A DNA stretch of 64,000 bases from Streptomyces sp. 6-11-2 (GCF_006540305.1 NZ_BJOR01000001.1:5084001-5148000), one strand, 5' to 3'. Positions 42,334-56,310 are shown, counted from the stretch's first letter. A program made the numbers and translations. Notes: a model not told the origin generated them from the letters alone.

Positions 42334-43605
42334 ATGCGGCGTGGCATAGCGGCCACCGCGCTGGTGGCGTCCCTCGCCCTCACGGCGACGGCGTGCGGCG
42401 GGAGCGACAACGGCGACAAGTCGGACGGTCCGGTGACCATCACCTGGTGGGACACCTCCAACGCCACCAACGAGGCACCGACGTACCAGGCCCTGGTCAA
42501 GCAGTTCGAAGCGGCCAACAAGGACATCAAGGTCAAGTACGTCAACGTCCAGTTCGACCAGGCGCAGAACAAGTTCGACACGGCCGCCGGCTCCAAGGGC
42601 GCCCCGGACGTGCTGCGCTCCGAGGTCGGCTGGACCCCGGCCTTCGCCAAGAAGGGCTACTTCGTGCCGCTGGACGGCACCGAGGCCCTCGCCGACCAGG
42701 ACAAGTTCCAGCCCAGCCTGATCACGCAGGCCCAGTACGAGGGCAAGACCTACGGCGTCCCGTTCGTCACCGACACCCTGGCCCTGGTCTACAACAAGGC
42801 CCTGTTCCAGAAGGCCGGCATCGCCGAGGCCCCCAAGACCTGGGACGAGCTGAAGTCCGCCGCCGCCAAGATCAAGGACAAGACCGGCGTCGACGGCTAC
42901 TGGGGCTCCACCCAGGCCTACTACGCCCAGAACTTCCTCTTCGGCGAGGGCACCGACACCGTCGACGTCGACGCCAAGAAGATCACCATGAACTCGGCGG
43001 CCGCCAAGAAGGGCTACGGCACCTGGCTCGGCCTGTTCGACGGCAAGGGCCTGCACAAGGCCGACACCACCGCCGACGCCTACGCCCACATCCAGGACGC
43101 GTTCATCGAAGGCAAGGTCGCCGCGATCATCCAGGGCCCCTGGGAGATCACGAACTTCTACAAGGGCTCCGCCTTCACGGACAAGTCCAACCTGGGCATC
43201 GCCACCGTCCCGGCCGGCTCCTCCGGCAAGGCGGGCGCTCCGACCGGCGGACACAACCTCTCCGTCTACGCCGGCTCGGACAAGGCCCACCAGGACGCGG
43301 CCCTGAAGTTCGTGAAGTTCATGACCTCGGCGAAGTCCCAGGAGACCATCGCCCTGAAGAACTCCACGCTGCCCACCCGTGACGACGCCTACACGGCCGA
43401 GGTCAAGACCGATCCCGGCATCGCCGGCTACCAGGGCGTCCTGGCCGCCGCCCAGCCGCGCCCGGCGCTGCCCGAGTACGGCTCCCTGTGGGGCCCGCTC
43501 GACACCGAGCTGCCCAAGATCGCCGCCGGCAAGGAGTCCCTGGACAAGGGCCTGAGCAACGCCGAGATCGCGATCGCCAAGCTGGTCCCCGACTTCAGCA
43601 AGTGA
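42334..43605 (+). CDS. malE: Maltose/maltodextrin-binding lipoprotein
   Basis: Extracytoplasmic solute receptor of the MalEFG importer, 423 aa. The signal ends with the lipobox LTATACGGS. The mature part is a cluster D/family 1 binding protein (TITWWDTSNATNEAPTYQAL, then LRSEVGWTPAFAKKGYFVPL, YGVPFVTDTLALVYNK). ATG at 42334 after AAGGAG. First gene of malEFG-aglA. A 12-bp hairpin follows it, which likely lets more malE than malF/malG be made. The partner ATPase is not encoded here; such importers in Streptomyces share MsiK, elsewhere in the genome. Confidence 0.95.
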   Translation: MRRGIAATALVASLALTATACGGSDNGDKSDGPVTITWWDTSNATNEAPTYQALVKQFEAANKDIKVKYVNVQFDQAQNKFDTAAGSKGAPDVLRSEVGWTPAFAKKGYFVPLDGTEALADQDKFQPSLITQAQYEGKTYGVPFVTDTLALVYNKALFQKAGIAEAPKTWDELKSAAAKIKDKTGVDGYWGSTQAYYAQNFLFGEGTDTVDVDAKKITMNSAAAKKGYGTWLGLFDGKGLHKADTTADAYAHIQDAFIEGKVAAIIQGPWEITNFYKGSAFTDKSNLGIATVPAGSSGKAGAPTGGHNLSVYAGSDKAHQDAALKFVKFMTSAKSQETIALKNSTLPTRDDAYTAEVKTDPGIAGYQGVLAAAQPRPALPEYGSLWGPLDTELPKIAAGKESLDKGLSNAEIAIAKLVPDFSK

Positions 43606-43679
43606 GTCCGCGTGGCCGCCGGACCTCTCCCGCGACAGGGAAGGCCCCGGCGGCCACCGGCCTGTGCCCAGTGCTGTGA

Positions 43680-43716
43680 CCGGAAAGGTTCACCGGCTCG
43701 CGGCGAACCTTTCCGG
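43680..43716 (+). terminator. Hairpin between malE and malF
   Basis: CCGGAAAGGTTC (43680-43691) and GAACCTTTCCGG (43705-43716) form a perfect 12-bp stem with a 13-nt loop. It may partly terminate or protect malE mRNA, giving excess binding protein. Confidence 0.8.
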
Positions 43717-43742
43717 CCTCAGCACCAGCCCCATTCCCTGAT

Positions 43743-43749
43743 CTTGCAA
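43743..43749 (+). promoter_or_regulatory. CTTGCAA half-site before malF
   Basis: The heptamer CTTGCAA, as in the malE operator, starts 20 bp before the malF ATG, next to its ribosome-binding site. With one copy only, MalR binding is a guess. Confidence 0.3.
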
Positions 43750-43762
43750 AAGGTGTCGAACC

Positions 43763-44767
43763 ATGACAGTCGCCATCGACCGCGCGACCGGCAGGCGCCG
43801 CGGTGACCGCGCGCCTCGGCCCGGGCTGGGGCAGCGCCTGAAGAACGGCTTCCAGAAGTACTGGTACGCCTACGCGATGATCGCGCCGGTGGTCGTCGTG
43901 CTCGGCGGCATCGTGGGCTACCCCCTGGTGCGGGGCTTCTACCTGACCCTCACCGACGCCAACAGCCTCAACTCGGCGCGCACCATCGGCGTCAACCACA
44001 TCGAGGCCACCTACCGGTTCCTCGGGCTGGACAACTACAAGGACATCCTGTTCGGCCCGACCGCGTACGACCGGTTCTGGTCGCACTTCCTGTGGACCGT
44101 CTTCTGGACGGCCGCCTGCGTGTTCCTGCACTACACCATCGGCCTCGGCCTCGCGCTCATGCTCAACCAGAAGCTGCGCGGTCGCACCTTCTACCGGCTG
44201 ATGCTGGTCCTGCCCTGGGCCGTGCCGACCTTCGTCACGGTCTTCTCCTGGCGGATCATGCTCGCCGACTCCGGCGTGCTCAACCAGGTGCTCGGCAGTC
44301 TGCACCTGCCCCAGCCGCAGTGGCTGGAGGACACCTTCTGGCAGCGGTTCGCCGCGATCATGGTCAACACCTGGTGCGGTGTGCCGTTCATGATGCTCTC
44401 GCTGCTCGGCGGCCTGCAGTCCATCGACGCCACGCTCTACGAGGCCGCGGAGATGGACGGCGCGAACGCCTGGCAGCGGTTCCGGCACGTCACGCTGCCC
44501 GGTCTGCGCTCGGTCAGCTCCACCGTGGTGCTGCTCGGCGTCATCTGGACCTTCAACCAGTTCGTCATCATCTTCCTGCTGTTCGGCCCCTACAGCGCGC
44601 CCGACGCTCAGATCCTCGTCACCTGGGCCTACTACCTGGGCTTCGGACAGCAGCCGCGCGACTTCGCCCAGTCGGCCGCCTACGGCGTGCTGCTGCTGTC
44701 GATCCTGACCGTCTTCACCTCCTTCTACTTCCGCTGGCTGAAGCGCAATGACCAGCTCGCCGTCTGA
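43763..44767 (+). CDS. malF: Maltodextrin ABC permease MalF
   Basis: Inner-membrane permease, 334 aa, with about six helices. The ABC-permease EAA loop is EAAEMDGANAWQRFRHVTLPGL near residues 230-250; here the first part EAAEMDGANAWQRFRHVTLP is the contact with the ATPase. An N-terminal basic tail (RRRGDRAPRPGLGQRLKN) precedes helix 1. ATG at 43763 is preceded by AAAGGTG. It ends just before malG, whose alternative start (44748) would overlap. Confidence 0.94.
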   Translation: MTVAIDRATGRRRGDRAPRPGLGQRLKNGFQKYWYAYAMIAPVVVVLGGIVGYPLVRGFYLTLTDANSLNSARTIGVNHIEATYRFLGLDNYKDILFGPTAYDRFWSHFLWTVFWTAACVFLHYTIGLGLALMLNQKLRGRTFYRLMLVLPWAVPTFVTVFSWRIMLADSGVLNQVLGSLHLPQPQWLEDTFWQRFAAIMVNTWCGVPFMMLSLLGGLQSIDATLYEAAEMDGANAWQRFRHVTLPGLRSVSSTVVLLGVIWTFNQFVIIFLLFGPYSAPDAQILVTWAYYLGFGQQPRDFAQSAAYGVLLLSILTVFTSFYFRWLKRNDQLAV

Positions 44768-44786
44768 CGCCGCAGGAGCCGCCGCC

Positions 44787-45692
44787 ATGAGCACCACGAC
44801 CCTCGAAAAGACACCGGCCGGCCCGGCTTCCGCCCCGCCTTCCCCGCGCCGGACCCGTCGGCGGGGCGAGCGCGGCCGGCTCGGCGGCGCCCTGCTGCAC
44901 GCCGGCCTGGCCGTGGCGAGCCTCATCGCGCTGGCACCGGTGGCATGGCTGTTCTTCCTGTCGCTCGGCCCGGACAAGGACGACTACCTGCACCCCGGCC
45001 GGATCTTCGGCAAGCTCACCTTCTCCAACTACAGCTTCGTGCTGCAGCACACGGCCTTCTTCGACTGGCTCAAGTCCACGATGATCGTGGCCCTCGGCAC
45101 CACCCTGATCGGCGTCTTCGTCGCCGCCACCACCGGCTACGCGGTCTCCCGCATGCGGTTCCCCGGCTACAAGCAGCTGATGTGGGTACTGCTCCTCACC
45201 CAGGCCTTCCCGATCGCCATCCTGATCGTGCCGATGTACGAGATCTTCAGCGAGCTCGGTCTCATCGACACCTACTGGGCCCTGATCGTCATCAACTGCA
45301 CCACGGCCGTCCCCTACAGTGCCTGGCTGCTCAAGGGGTACTTCGACACCATCCCGTTCGAGATCGACGAGGCGGGACGCGTGGACGGGCTCAGCCCCTT
45401 CGGCACCTTCGCACGGCTGATCCTGCCGCTGGCCCGCCCGGGGCTGGCCGTCGCGGCCTTCTACAACTTCATCACGGCCGTCGGCGAGGTCGCGTTCGCG
45501 ACCACCTTCATGCTGGACGACTCCAAGTACACCTTCGCGGTCGGCCTGCAGAGCTTCGTCAGCGAGCACGACGCCCAGTGGAACTACATGGCCGCCACCG
45601 CGGTGTTGATCGCCGTTCCGGTGTCGGTCTTCTTCTACCTTGTCCAGAAAAACATCGTCACCGGCCTCACCGCGGGCGGCACCAAGGGCTGA
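44787..45692 (+). CDS. malG: Maltodextrin ABC permease MalG
   Basis: Second permease of the MalEFG importer, 301 aa, with about six helices and the EAA loop DEAGRVDGLSPFGTFARLIL. ATG at 44787 has an AGGAG ribosome-binding site; an in-frame ATG at 44748, inside malF, would add 13 residues. Downstream, a structured 200-bp gap separates it from aglA, with which it probably still shares a transcript in part. Confidence 0.93.
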   Translation: MSTTTLEKTPAGPASAPPSPRRTRRRGERGRLGGALLHAGLAVASLIALAPVAWLFFLSLGPDKDDYLHPGRIFGKLTFSNYSFVLQHTAFFDWLKSTMIVALGTTLIGVFVAATTGYAVSRMRFPGYKQLMWVLLLTQAFPIAILIVPMYEIFSELGLIDTYWALIVINCTTAVPYSAWLLKGYFDTIPFEIDEAGRVDGLSPFGTFARLILPLARPGLAVAAFYNFITAVGEVAFATTFMLDDSKYTFAVGLQSFVSEHDAQWNYMAATAVLIAVPVSVFFYLVQKNIVTGLTAGGTKG

Positions 45693-45736
45693 CCCCACCC
45701 CTGGTCAACGGCTCCCGCGCGGCTGCCCGCGCGGGT

Positions 45737-45803
45737 GGCGGCCGCGGTGTCCCCCAAGCTCTTCGAGCAGGGGCCCCCGGACCCCGCTGTCACCGCGGCC
45801 GCC
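45737..45803. repeat. Nested hairpin element between malG and aglA
   Basis: GGCGGCCGCGGTG (45737-45749) and CACCGCGGCCGCC (45791-45803) form a 13-bp stem. Its loop holds a second hairpin, CCCCC then GCTC-TTC-GAGC then GGGG (45751-45773). The loop motif resembles a short sequence often seen scattered in Streptomyces genomes. Confidence 0.6.
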
Positions 45804-45846
45804 CCGTCACCCGGACGCGTTCCTCCGCACCCATGACAAGCAATCG

Positions 45847-45880
45847 CCCCGAGCTCCCTCGCCCGAGCAGGGGCACCCCC
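45847..45880. repeat. Second, related CCCC-GAGCTC...GAGC-GGGG element
   Basis: A variant of the loop motif of the preceding element: CCCCGAGCTC, a short spacer, CGAGCAGGGG, then CACCCCC. It lies 20 bp before the aglA start, so it could affect aglA translation. Confidence 0.5.
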
Positions 45881-45897
45881 GACGCACCAAGGACGCC

Positions 45898-47586
45898 ATG
45901 AGCAAGCAGCACTTCCCGGCCGAATCCCCCCTCTCCGAAGCGGCTGCCACCACCGTCGCCCCGCGCCGCGACTGGTGGCGGGACGCGGTGATCTACCAGG
46001 TCTATCCGCGCAGCTTCGCCGACAGCAACGGCGACGGCATGGGCGACCTGGAGGGCGTACGCTCCCGCCTGCCGTACCTGCGCGACCTCGGTGTGGACGC
46101 CGTCTGGCTCAGCCCGTTCTACGCCTCCCCGCAGGCCGACGCCGGCTACGACGTCGCCGACTACCGTGCCGTCGATCCCATGTTCGGCAATCTGCTGGAC
46201 GCCGACGCGCTGATCCGCGACGCCCACGCGCTGGGCCTGAGGATCATCGTCGACATCGTCCCCAACCACTCCTCGGACCAGCACGAATGGTTCAAGCGCG
46301 CGCTCGCCGAGGGCCCCGGCTCCGCCCTGCGCGACCGCTACCACTTCCGCCCCGGCAAGGGAGCGGACGGCGAACTCCCGCCCAACGACTGGGAGTCCAT
46401 CTTCGGCGGCCCCGCCTGGACCAGGGTCACCGAGCCGGACGGCACCCCCGGCGAGTGGTACCTGCACCTGTTCGCGCCCGAGCAGCCCGACTTCGACTGG
46501 GACCACCCGGCCGTCGGCGACGAGTTCCGCTCCATCCTGCGGTTCTGGCTGGACATGGGCGTCGACGGCTTCCGCATCGACGTGGCCCACGGCCTGGTCA
46601 AGGCCGAGGGCCTGCCCGACCTCGGCACCCACGACCAGCTGAAGCTGCTGGGCAACGATGTCATGCCGTTCTTCGACCAGGACGGCGTGCACGCGATCTA
46701 CCGCCAGTGGCGGCACATCCTCGACGAATACTCGGGCGACCGGATCTTCGTCGCGGAGGCGTGGACCCCGACCGTCGAACGCACCGCGAACTACGTCCGC
46801 CCCGACGAACTGCACCAGGCGTTCAACTTCCAGTACCTGGGCACCGACTGGGACGCCGACGCGCTCCGTGAGGTCATCGACCGCACCCTTGAGTCCATGC
46901 GCCCGGTGGGTGCCCCGGCCACCTGGGTGCTGTCGAACCACGACGTCACCCGGCACGCCACCCGGTTCGCCAACCCGCCCGGCCTCGGCACCCAGATCCG
47001 CAGCGCCGGCGACCGCGACCTCGGCCTGCGCCGGGCGCGCGCGGCCACGCTGCTGATGCTGGCGCTGCCCGGTTCGGCGTACGTCTACCAGGGCGAGGAA
47101 CTGGGCCTGCCGGACGTCGTGGACCTGCCGGACGAGGTGCGCCAGGACCCGGCGTACTTCCGGGGCGAGGGCCAGGACGGGTTCCGCGACGGATGCCGGG
47201 TACCGATCCCGTGGACCCGCGAGGGATCCTCCTACGGATTCGGCGGCGGTGGCAGCTGGCTTCCGCAGCCCGCGCACTGGGGCCGGCTGAGCGTGGCGAC
47301 CCAGCAGGGCGTGCCGGGCTCCACCCTGGAGCTGTACCGCTCGGCCCTCGCCGCCCGCCGCGCCCACTCCGACCTGGGCGCCGGCGAGGCGGTGGAGTGG
47401 CTGCGCGCGCCCGAGGGCGTCCTCGCCTTCCGGCGCGGTGAGTTCGTCTGCGTGGCGAACACGACCGGCGAGTCGGTGACCACCCCGGCGTACGGCCGTG
47501 TGCTGCTCACGAGCGGTGAGGTGACGGAGGCGGGCGGCGAGGCGAAGGTCCCGTCCGACACGACGGTGTGGTGGACCACGGCCTGA
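45898..47586 (+). CDS. aglA: Cytoplasmic alpha-glucosidase (GH13)
   Basis: Hydrolyses imported maltose and maltodextrins to glucose. The 562-aa GH13 enzyme has no signal peptide. Conserved regions appear in order: DIVPNHSSD near residue 118, GFRIDVAHG with the nucleophile Asp near 227, VAEAW with the acid/base Glu near 287, and LSNHDVTRH near 345. It starts like oligo-1,6/alpha-glucosidases (WWRDAVIYQVYPRSFAD, SNGDGMGDLEG). ATG at 45898 has AAGGA upstream. Last gene of the malEFG unit. Confidence 0.93.
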   Translation: MSKQHFPAESPLSEAAATTVAPRRDWWRDAVIYQVYPRSFADSNGDGMGDLEGVRSRLPYLRDLGVDAVWLSPFYASPQADAGYDVADYRAVDPMFGNLLDADALIRDAHALGLRIIVDIVPNHSSDQHEWFKRALAEGPGSALRDRYHFRPGKGADGELPPNDWESIFGGPAWTRVTEPDGTPGEWYLHLFAPEQPDFDWDHPAVGDEFRSILRFWLDMGVDGFRIDVAHGLVKAEGLPDLGTHDQLKLLGNDVMPFFDQDGVHAIYRQWRHILDEYSGDRIFVAEAWTPTVERTANYVRPDELHQAFNFQYLGTDWDADALREVIDRTLESMRPVGAPATWVLSNHDVTRHATRFANPPGLGTQIRSAGDRDLGLRRARAATLLMLALPGSAYVYQGEELGLPDVVDLPDEVRQDPAYFRGEGQDGFRDGCRVPIPWTREGSSYGFGGGGSWLPQPAHWGRLSVATQQGVPGSTLELYRSALAARRAHSDLGAGEAVEWLRAPEGVLAFRRGEFVCVANTTGESVTTPAYGRVLLTSGEVTEAGGEAKVPSDTTVWWTTA

Positions 47587-47620
47587 CCCGACAGGTCACA
47601 GTTTCACATCAACTCCCCAC

Positions 47621-47648
47621 GGCCCGCTGCCCGTTGAGGCGGCGGGCC
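47621..47648 (+). terminator. Terminator after aglA
   Basis: GGCCCGC (47621-47627) and GCGGGCC (47642-47648) form a 7-bp stem, followed by TTCTACC. It ends the malEFG-aglA unit 35 bp past the aglA stop. Confidence 0.55.
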
Positions 47649-47669
47649 TTCTACCATCCGGGGTCATCG

Positions 47670-47690
47670 ACTTGCTGAACCTTTCAGCAA
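47670..47690 (+). promoter_or_regulatory. MalR-type inverted operator before the secreted amylase
   Basis: CTTGCTGAA (47670-47678) and TTCAGCAAG (47682-47690) are perfect 9-bp inverted copies with CCT between them. It ends 28 bp before the amylase ATG. The CTTGC arms match the malE operators, so LacI-family (MalR) control is likely. Confidence 0.78.
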
Positions 47691-47718
47691 GGGCCTTCAA
47701 CGAAGAAGGAACCCCCAC

Positions 47719-49095
47719 ATGACCATCCGCAGACCCCTTTCATACGCGGCCGCCCTCGCCATGGCCGCCTCGGTGGCCCTCGCCGCCCCGGCCGCCGCCT
47801 CCCCGCCCGGCACCAAGGACGTCACCGCGGTCCTCTTCGAGTGGAACTTCGCCTCGGTCGCCAAGGAGTGCACCAACACCCTCGGCCCGGCCGGCTACGG
47901 CTACGTCCAGGTCTCCCCGCCCGCCGAGCACATCCAGGGCCCGCAGTGGTGGACGTCGTACCAGCCGGTGAGCTACAGGATCGCCGGTCGGCTCGGTGAC
48001 CGCACCGCGTTCCAGAACATGGTCAACACCTGCCACGCGGCCGGTGTGAAGGTCGTCGCGGACACGGTCATCAACCACATGTCGGCGGGCAGCGGCACCG
48101 GTACCGGCGGCTCGTCGTACACGAAGTACGGCTACCCGGGCCTGTACTCGAACAACGACTTCAACGACTGCAGGACCGACATCACCAACTACCAGGACCG
48201 CTACAACGTCCAGTACTGCGAACTGGTGGGCCTCGCCGACCTCAGGACCGGGTCGGACTACGTCCGTCAGACCATCGCGGGCTACATGAACGACCTGCTC
48301 TCCCTGGGCGTCGACGGCTTCCGTGTCGACGCGGCCAAGCACATCCCGGCCGCCGACCTCGCCAACATCAAGTCGCGTCTGAAGAACCCTTCCGCCTACT
48401 GGAAGCAGGAGGTCATCCACGGCGCCGGCGAGCCGATCCAGCCGACCGAGTACACCGGCACCGGCGACGTCCAGGAGTTCCGCTACGCCTACGACCTCAA
48501 GCGGGTCCTCACCAATGAGAAGCTCGCCTACCTGAAGAACTACGGCGAGGGCTGGGGCTACATGAGCAGCTCGGTGGCCGGCGTCTTCGTCGACAACCAC
48601 GACACCGAGCGCAACGGCTCGACCCTCAACTACAAGAGCGGCGCGAACTACACGCTGGCCAACGTCTTCATGCTGGCCTGGCCCTATGGCGCCCCCGACA
48701 TCAACTCCGCCTACGAGTGGTCCGACGCGGACGCGGGTCCCCCCAACGGCGGCAAGGTCAACGCCTGCTGGCAGGACGGCTGGAAGTGCCAGCACGCCTG
48801 GCCGGAGATCAAGTCCATGGTCGCCTTCCGCAACGCCACCCGCGGCCAGGCGGTCACCAACTGGTGGGACAACGGCAACAACCTCATCGTCTTCGGCCGC
48901 GGCACCAAGGGCTATGTGGTGATCAACCACGAGAACACGACGGCCAATCGCTCGTACCAGACCTCGCTGCCCGCGGGCACCTACTGCGATGTGCAGGGCA
49001 ACAGGACCGTCACGGTGGACGCCAACGGCTGGTTCCAGGCCTCGGTCGCCCCGAACACCGCCCTCGCCATCTACGCCGGGAAGCCGAGTTGCTGA
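47719..49095 (+). CDS. Secreted alpha-amylase (GH13)
   Basis: Cuts alpha-1,4 links in starch outside the cell. 458 aa with a signal peptide ending near [10 protein letters not shown]13 regions: DTVINH near residue 115, GFRVDAAKH with the nucleophile near 202, the acid/base Glu in HGAGEPI near 237 and FVDNHDTER near 290. The C-terminal all-beta domain C ends AIYAGKPSC. No starch-binding domain (CBM20) follows, in contrast with many Streptomyces amylases. An inverted CTTGC operator precedes it, and the amylopullulanase follows, together making maltodextrins for MalEFG. Confidence 0.95.
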   Translation: MTIRRPLSYAAALAMAASVALAAPAAASPPGTKDVTAVLFEWNFASVAKECTNTLGPAGYGYVQVSPPAEHIQGPQWWTSYQPVSYRIAGRLGDRTAFQNMVNTCHAAGVKVVADTVINHMSAGSGTGTGGSSYTKYGYPGLYSNNDFNDCRTDITNYQDRYNVQYCELVGLADLRTGSDYVRQTIAGYMNDLLSLGVDGFRVDAAKHIPAADLANIKSRLKNPSAYWKQEVIHGAGEPIQPTEYTGTGDVQEFRYAYDLKRVLTNEKLAYLKNYGEGWGYMSSSVAGVFVDNHDTERNGSTLNYKSGANYTLANVFMLAWPYGAPDINSAYEWSDADAGPPNGGKVNACWQDGWKCQHAWPEIKSMVAFRNATRGQAVTNWWDNGNNLIVFGRGTKGYVVINHENTTANRSYQTSLPAGTYCDVQGNRTVTVDANGWFQASVAPNTALAIYAGKPSC

Positions 49096-49099
49096 CAAC

Positions 49100-49124
49100 C
49101 CGGCGCCTGCTCCTGCGGCGCCGG
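49100..49124 (+). terminator. Hairpin after the amylase gene
   Basis: CCGGCGCC (49100-49107) and GGCGCCGG (49117-49124) form an 8-bp stem with a 9-nt loop, just past the amylase stop. Confidence 0.55.
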
Positions 49125-49232
49125 CCGCCGTGGTCGGCGGGGTCGCGGAGGGCGAGGAGGTGGTCGCGGTGACCCAGGCGGCCGACACACGTTCGCGGCG
49201 GCCTCGGATCCTCCACCGCCTTCCGTGACGGT

Positions 49233-49266
49233 GGGGCCGGCGCTTCGGGAGTGGGGCGCCGGCCCC
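49233..49266. terminator. Second hairpin in the amylase-amylopullulanase gap
   Basis: GGGGCCGGCGC (49233-49243) and GCGCCGGCCCC (49256-49266) form a perfect 11-bp stem with a 12-nt loop. With the first hairpin it separates the two starch genes. The 337-bp gap holds no gene that I can support. Confidence 0.6.
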
Positions 49267-49320
49267 TGCCGGGGTGGGGGTGAGTGGCTGATGAAAAGAT
49301 TTTCCGCGAGTTTCAAGGGT

Positions 49321-49339
49321 CTTGCTGTAAGCCTTGCGC
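49321..49339 (+). promoter_or_regulatory. MalR-type direct repeats before amylopullulanase
   Basis: CTTGCTG (49321-49327) and CTTGCGC (49333-49339) are direct CTTGC repeats 12 bp apart, about 95 bp before the gene start, as upstream of malE. Confidence 0.62.
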
Positions 49340-49432
49340 AGACGATACGGTCGCGCCCACGCCCGGCGGCGTCGTCGATGCCGGGGCGAGGGGCCGCAAT
49401 CAAGTGAGCCGTACCGCCAAGGAGTTCACCCC

Positions 49433-54843
<5,411 letters not shown>

Positions 54844-54847
<4 letters not shown>

Positions 54848-55800
54848 CTGTATTGACCCGGAGCGTTGTTGACGCGGCTGATCGGTGGGTGGCCGCCGAG
54901 TGCGGTGTGGCAGCGGTGGTGGTTGTAGGTGTGGAGGAAGTCTGCCAGGGCTTCGGTTCGCTCGCGGTTGCTGGTGTAGGGCCGCAGGTAGGCCCATTCG
55001 TCGAGCAGGGTGCGGTTGAAGCGTTCGACCTTGCCGTTGGTCTGCGGCCGGTAGACGCGTGTGTGTTTGCCGGCCGCGCCCAGGTCGGCAAGTGCCTGTC
55101 GCCAGGCGAAGCTCTTGCGGTAGGGCCAAGCGTTGTCGGTCAGAACCCGTTCGATGCGGGTCATGCCGTGGGCGTGGAAGAACGCGGCTGCGCGGGTGAG
55201 GAAGGCGGCGCAGGTGGCGGCCTTTTCGTCCGGGTGGATCTCGCTGTAGGCCAGGCGGCTGTGGTCGTCGACGGCGGAGTGGACGTAGTCGTAGCCCATG
55301 CTGTTGCGGGTGGTGCGGCCGGCCTGGCGGCCCAGCACCCTGTGACCGCCGCCGTCGGGGATTCGGCCGAGTTTCTTGACGTCGACATGGAGCAGCTCGC
55401 CGGGTCGGTCGCGTTCATAGCGGCGGATGACCTGGCCGGTGGGCCGGTCCAGGAAGGCGAGTCGGTTCAGGCCGTGCCGGGTCAGGATGCGGTGCACGGT
55501 GGAGGCGGGCATGCCCAGGATCGGTCCGATGCGTGCCGGGCCCAGCTTGCGATCCCGCCGCAGCCTGCAGACGGCCGCCTCGGTGGTGGCTGCGGTCCGG
55601 TGTGGTGTCCTGCGGGGACGACTGGAGCGGTCGAGGAGTCCGCTCTCGCCCTCGGACCGCCAGCGCCGGATCCACTTGTGGGCGGTGGGGCGGGAGACAC
55701 CCATCTCCGCAGCGACGTGGGCGACAGGACGGCCGGAACGGACACGTTCGACGAGCAGCCGCCTGCCGTGAACAGTCAGCCGGGCATTACGGTGGGACAC
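54844..55800 (-). CDS. IS481-family transposase
   Basis: 318-aa DDE transposase. An N-terminal helix-turn-helix (VSRPTAHKWIRRWRSEGESG) is followed by an rve integrase core with Asp in LLHVDVKKLG, Asp in VLTDNAWPY and Glu in NGKVERFNRTL. Start is the GTG at 55800 (VSHRNARLTVHG) with GGAGG 8 bp upstream; a longer frame to 55839 lacks a good start site. The final codon and the TAG stop are completed by the target-site duplication, outside the IS. The ribosome-binding site lies in one arm of a 13-bp hairpin. The frame shows no breaks, so it is probably active. Confidence 0.93.
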
Positions 55801-55900
55801 GAAGGCCTCCGTGCGGTGAAGATTCGACACCTCCACCACACACGGAGGCCTTCGCCACGATCAAGACCAGATCGCGTTAACAACGCTCGTGGTCAATACA
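54849..55900. mobile_element. IS481-family insertion sequence, 1052 bp, complete
   Basis: 28-bp terminal inverted repeats, 54849-54876 and 55873-55900, both begin TGTATTGACC and differ at three positions. They are flanked by a 6-bp ACTAGC duplication, so the boundaries are well fixed and the insertion looks recent. It holds one intact transposase gene on the minus strand. Before insertion, the amylopullulanase stop would have been about 40 bp before the ATG of the downstream isomerase gene. Confidence 0.93.
55801..55853 (-). promoter_or_regulatory. Hairpin enclosing the transposase ribosome-binding site
   Basis: GAAGGCCTCCGTG (55801-55813) and CACGGAGGCCTTC (55841-55853) are perfect 13-bp inverted copies with a 27-nt loop. 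In the transposase mRNA the 3' arm contains GGAGG and abuts the GTG start, so folding would hide the ribosome-binding site. Confidence 0.75.
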
Positions 55901-55906
55901 ACTAGC
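55901..55906. repeat. Right target-site duplication of the IS
   Basis: ACTAGC copy matching 54843-54848. Confidence 0.85.
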
Positions 55907-55907
55907 G

Positions 55908-55926
55908 CGGGTCCCCGGTCGACCCG
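55908..55926 (+). terminator. Short hairpin between the IS and the isomerase gene
   Basis: CGGGTC (55908-55913) and GACCCG (55921-55926) form a 6-bp stem. Before the IS arrived it lay about 13 bp past the amylopullulanase stop, and may have been its terminator. Confidence 0.35.
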
Positions 55927-55940
55927 GAACAGGAGTGCTC

Positions 55941-56297
55941 ATGCCGCAGATCACCGTCGACTACTCCGAGCGGCTGGCCGACGCCTTCGACCGGCGTGCC
56001 TTCGCGCGGGAGCTGCACGCCCGCACGGTCGAGATCGCGGCCGCCAAGCCTCCGGCGTGCAAGACGCAGTTCCGCCGGACCGAGGACACCGTCGTCGGTC
56101 CGGACACCGAGGGGCACGCGATCGTGCACGTCACCATCGGCCTGCTGGCCGGCCGCACCGACGAGACCAAGGCACGCCTGACGGAGGCGGTCCTGGAGGC
56201 GCTGCGGCAGCATGTGAAGCCGGTCGACAGCCTGGAGCTGCACGCGTCGGCCGAGGTCCGCGACCTCGACACCTCGTACCGGAAGTTCGACGCCTAG
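55941..56297 (+). CDS. 5-carboxymethyl-2-hydroxymuconate isomerase-like (tautomerase superfamily)
   Basis: 118-aa protein of the CHMI group. After Met removal it begins with Pro1 (MPQITVDYSERL), the catalytic base of tautomerases, and the family sequence LLAGRTDETKARLTEAVLEAL follows, near residue 70-90. CHMI acts in homoprotocatechuate degradation, but no other gene of that pathway is nearby, so the true substrate is unclear. ATG at 55941 has AGGAG 6 bp upstream. The IS now separates it from the amylopullulanase gene; it is convergent with the TetR gene, 13 bp away. Confidence 0.85.
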   Translation: MPQITVDYSERLADAFDRRAFARELHARTVEIAAAKPPACKTQFRRTEDTVVGPDTEGHAIVHVTIGLLAGRTDETKARLTEAVLEALRQHVKPVDSLELHASAEVRDLDTSYRKFDA

Positions 56298-56310
56298 CGG
56301 CGGCACCGCA

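Noticed and set aside
54853..55905. Plus-strand frame covering the IS
   Set aside because: Antisense to the transposase, which has the catalytic Asp/Asp/Glu residues.
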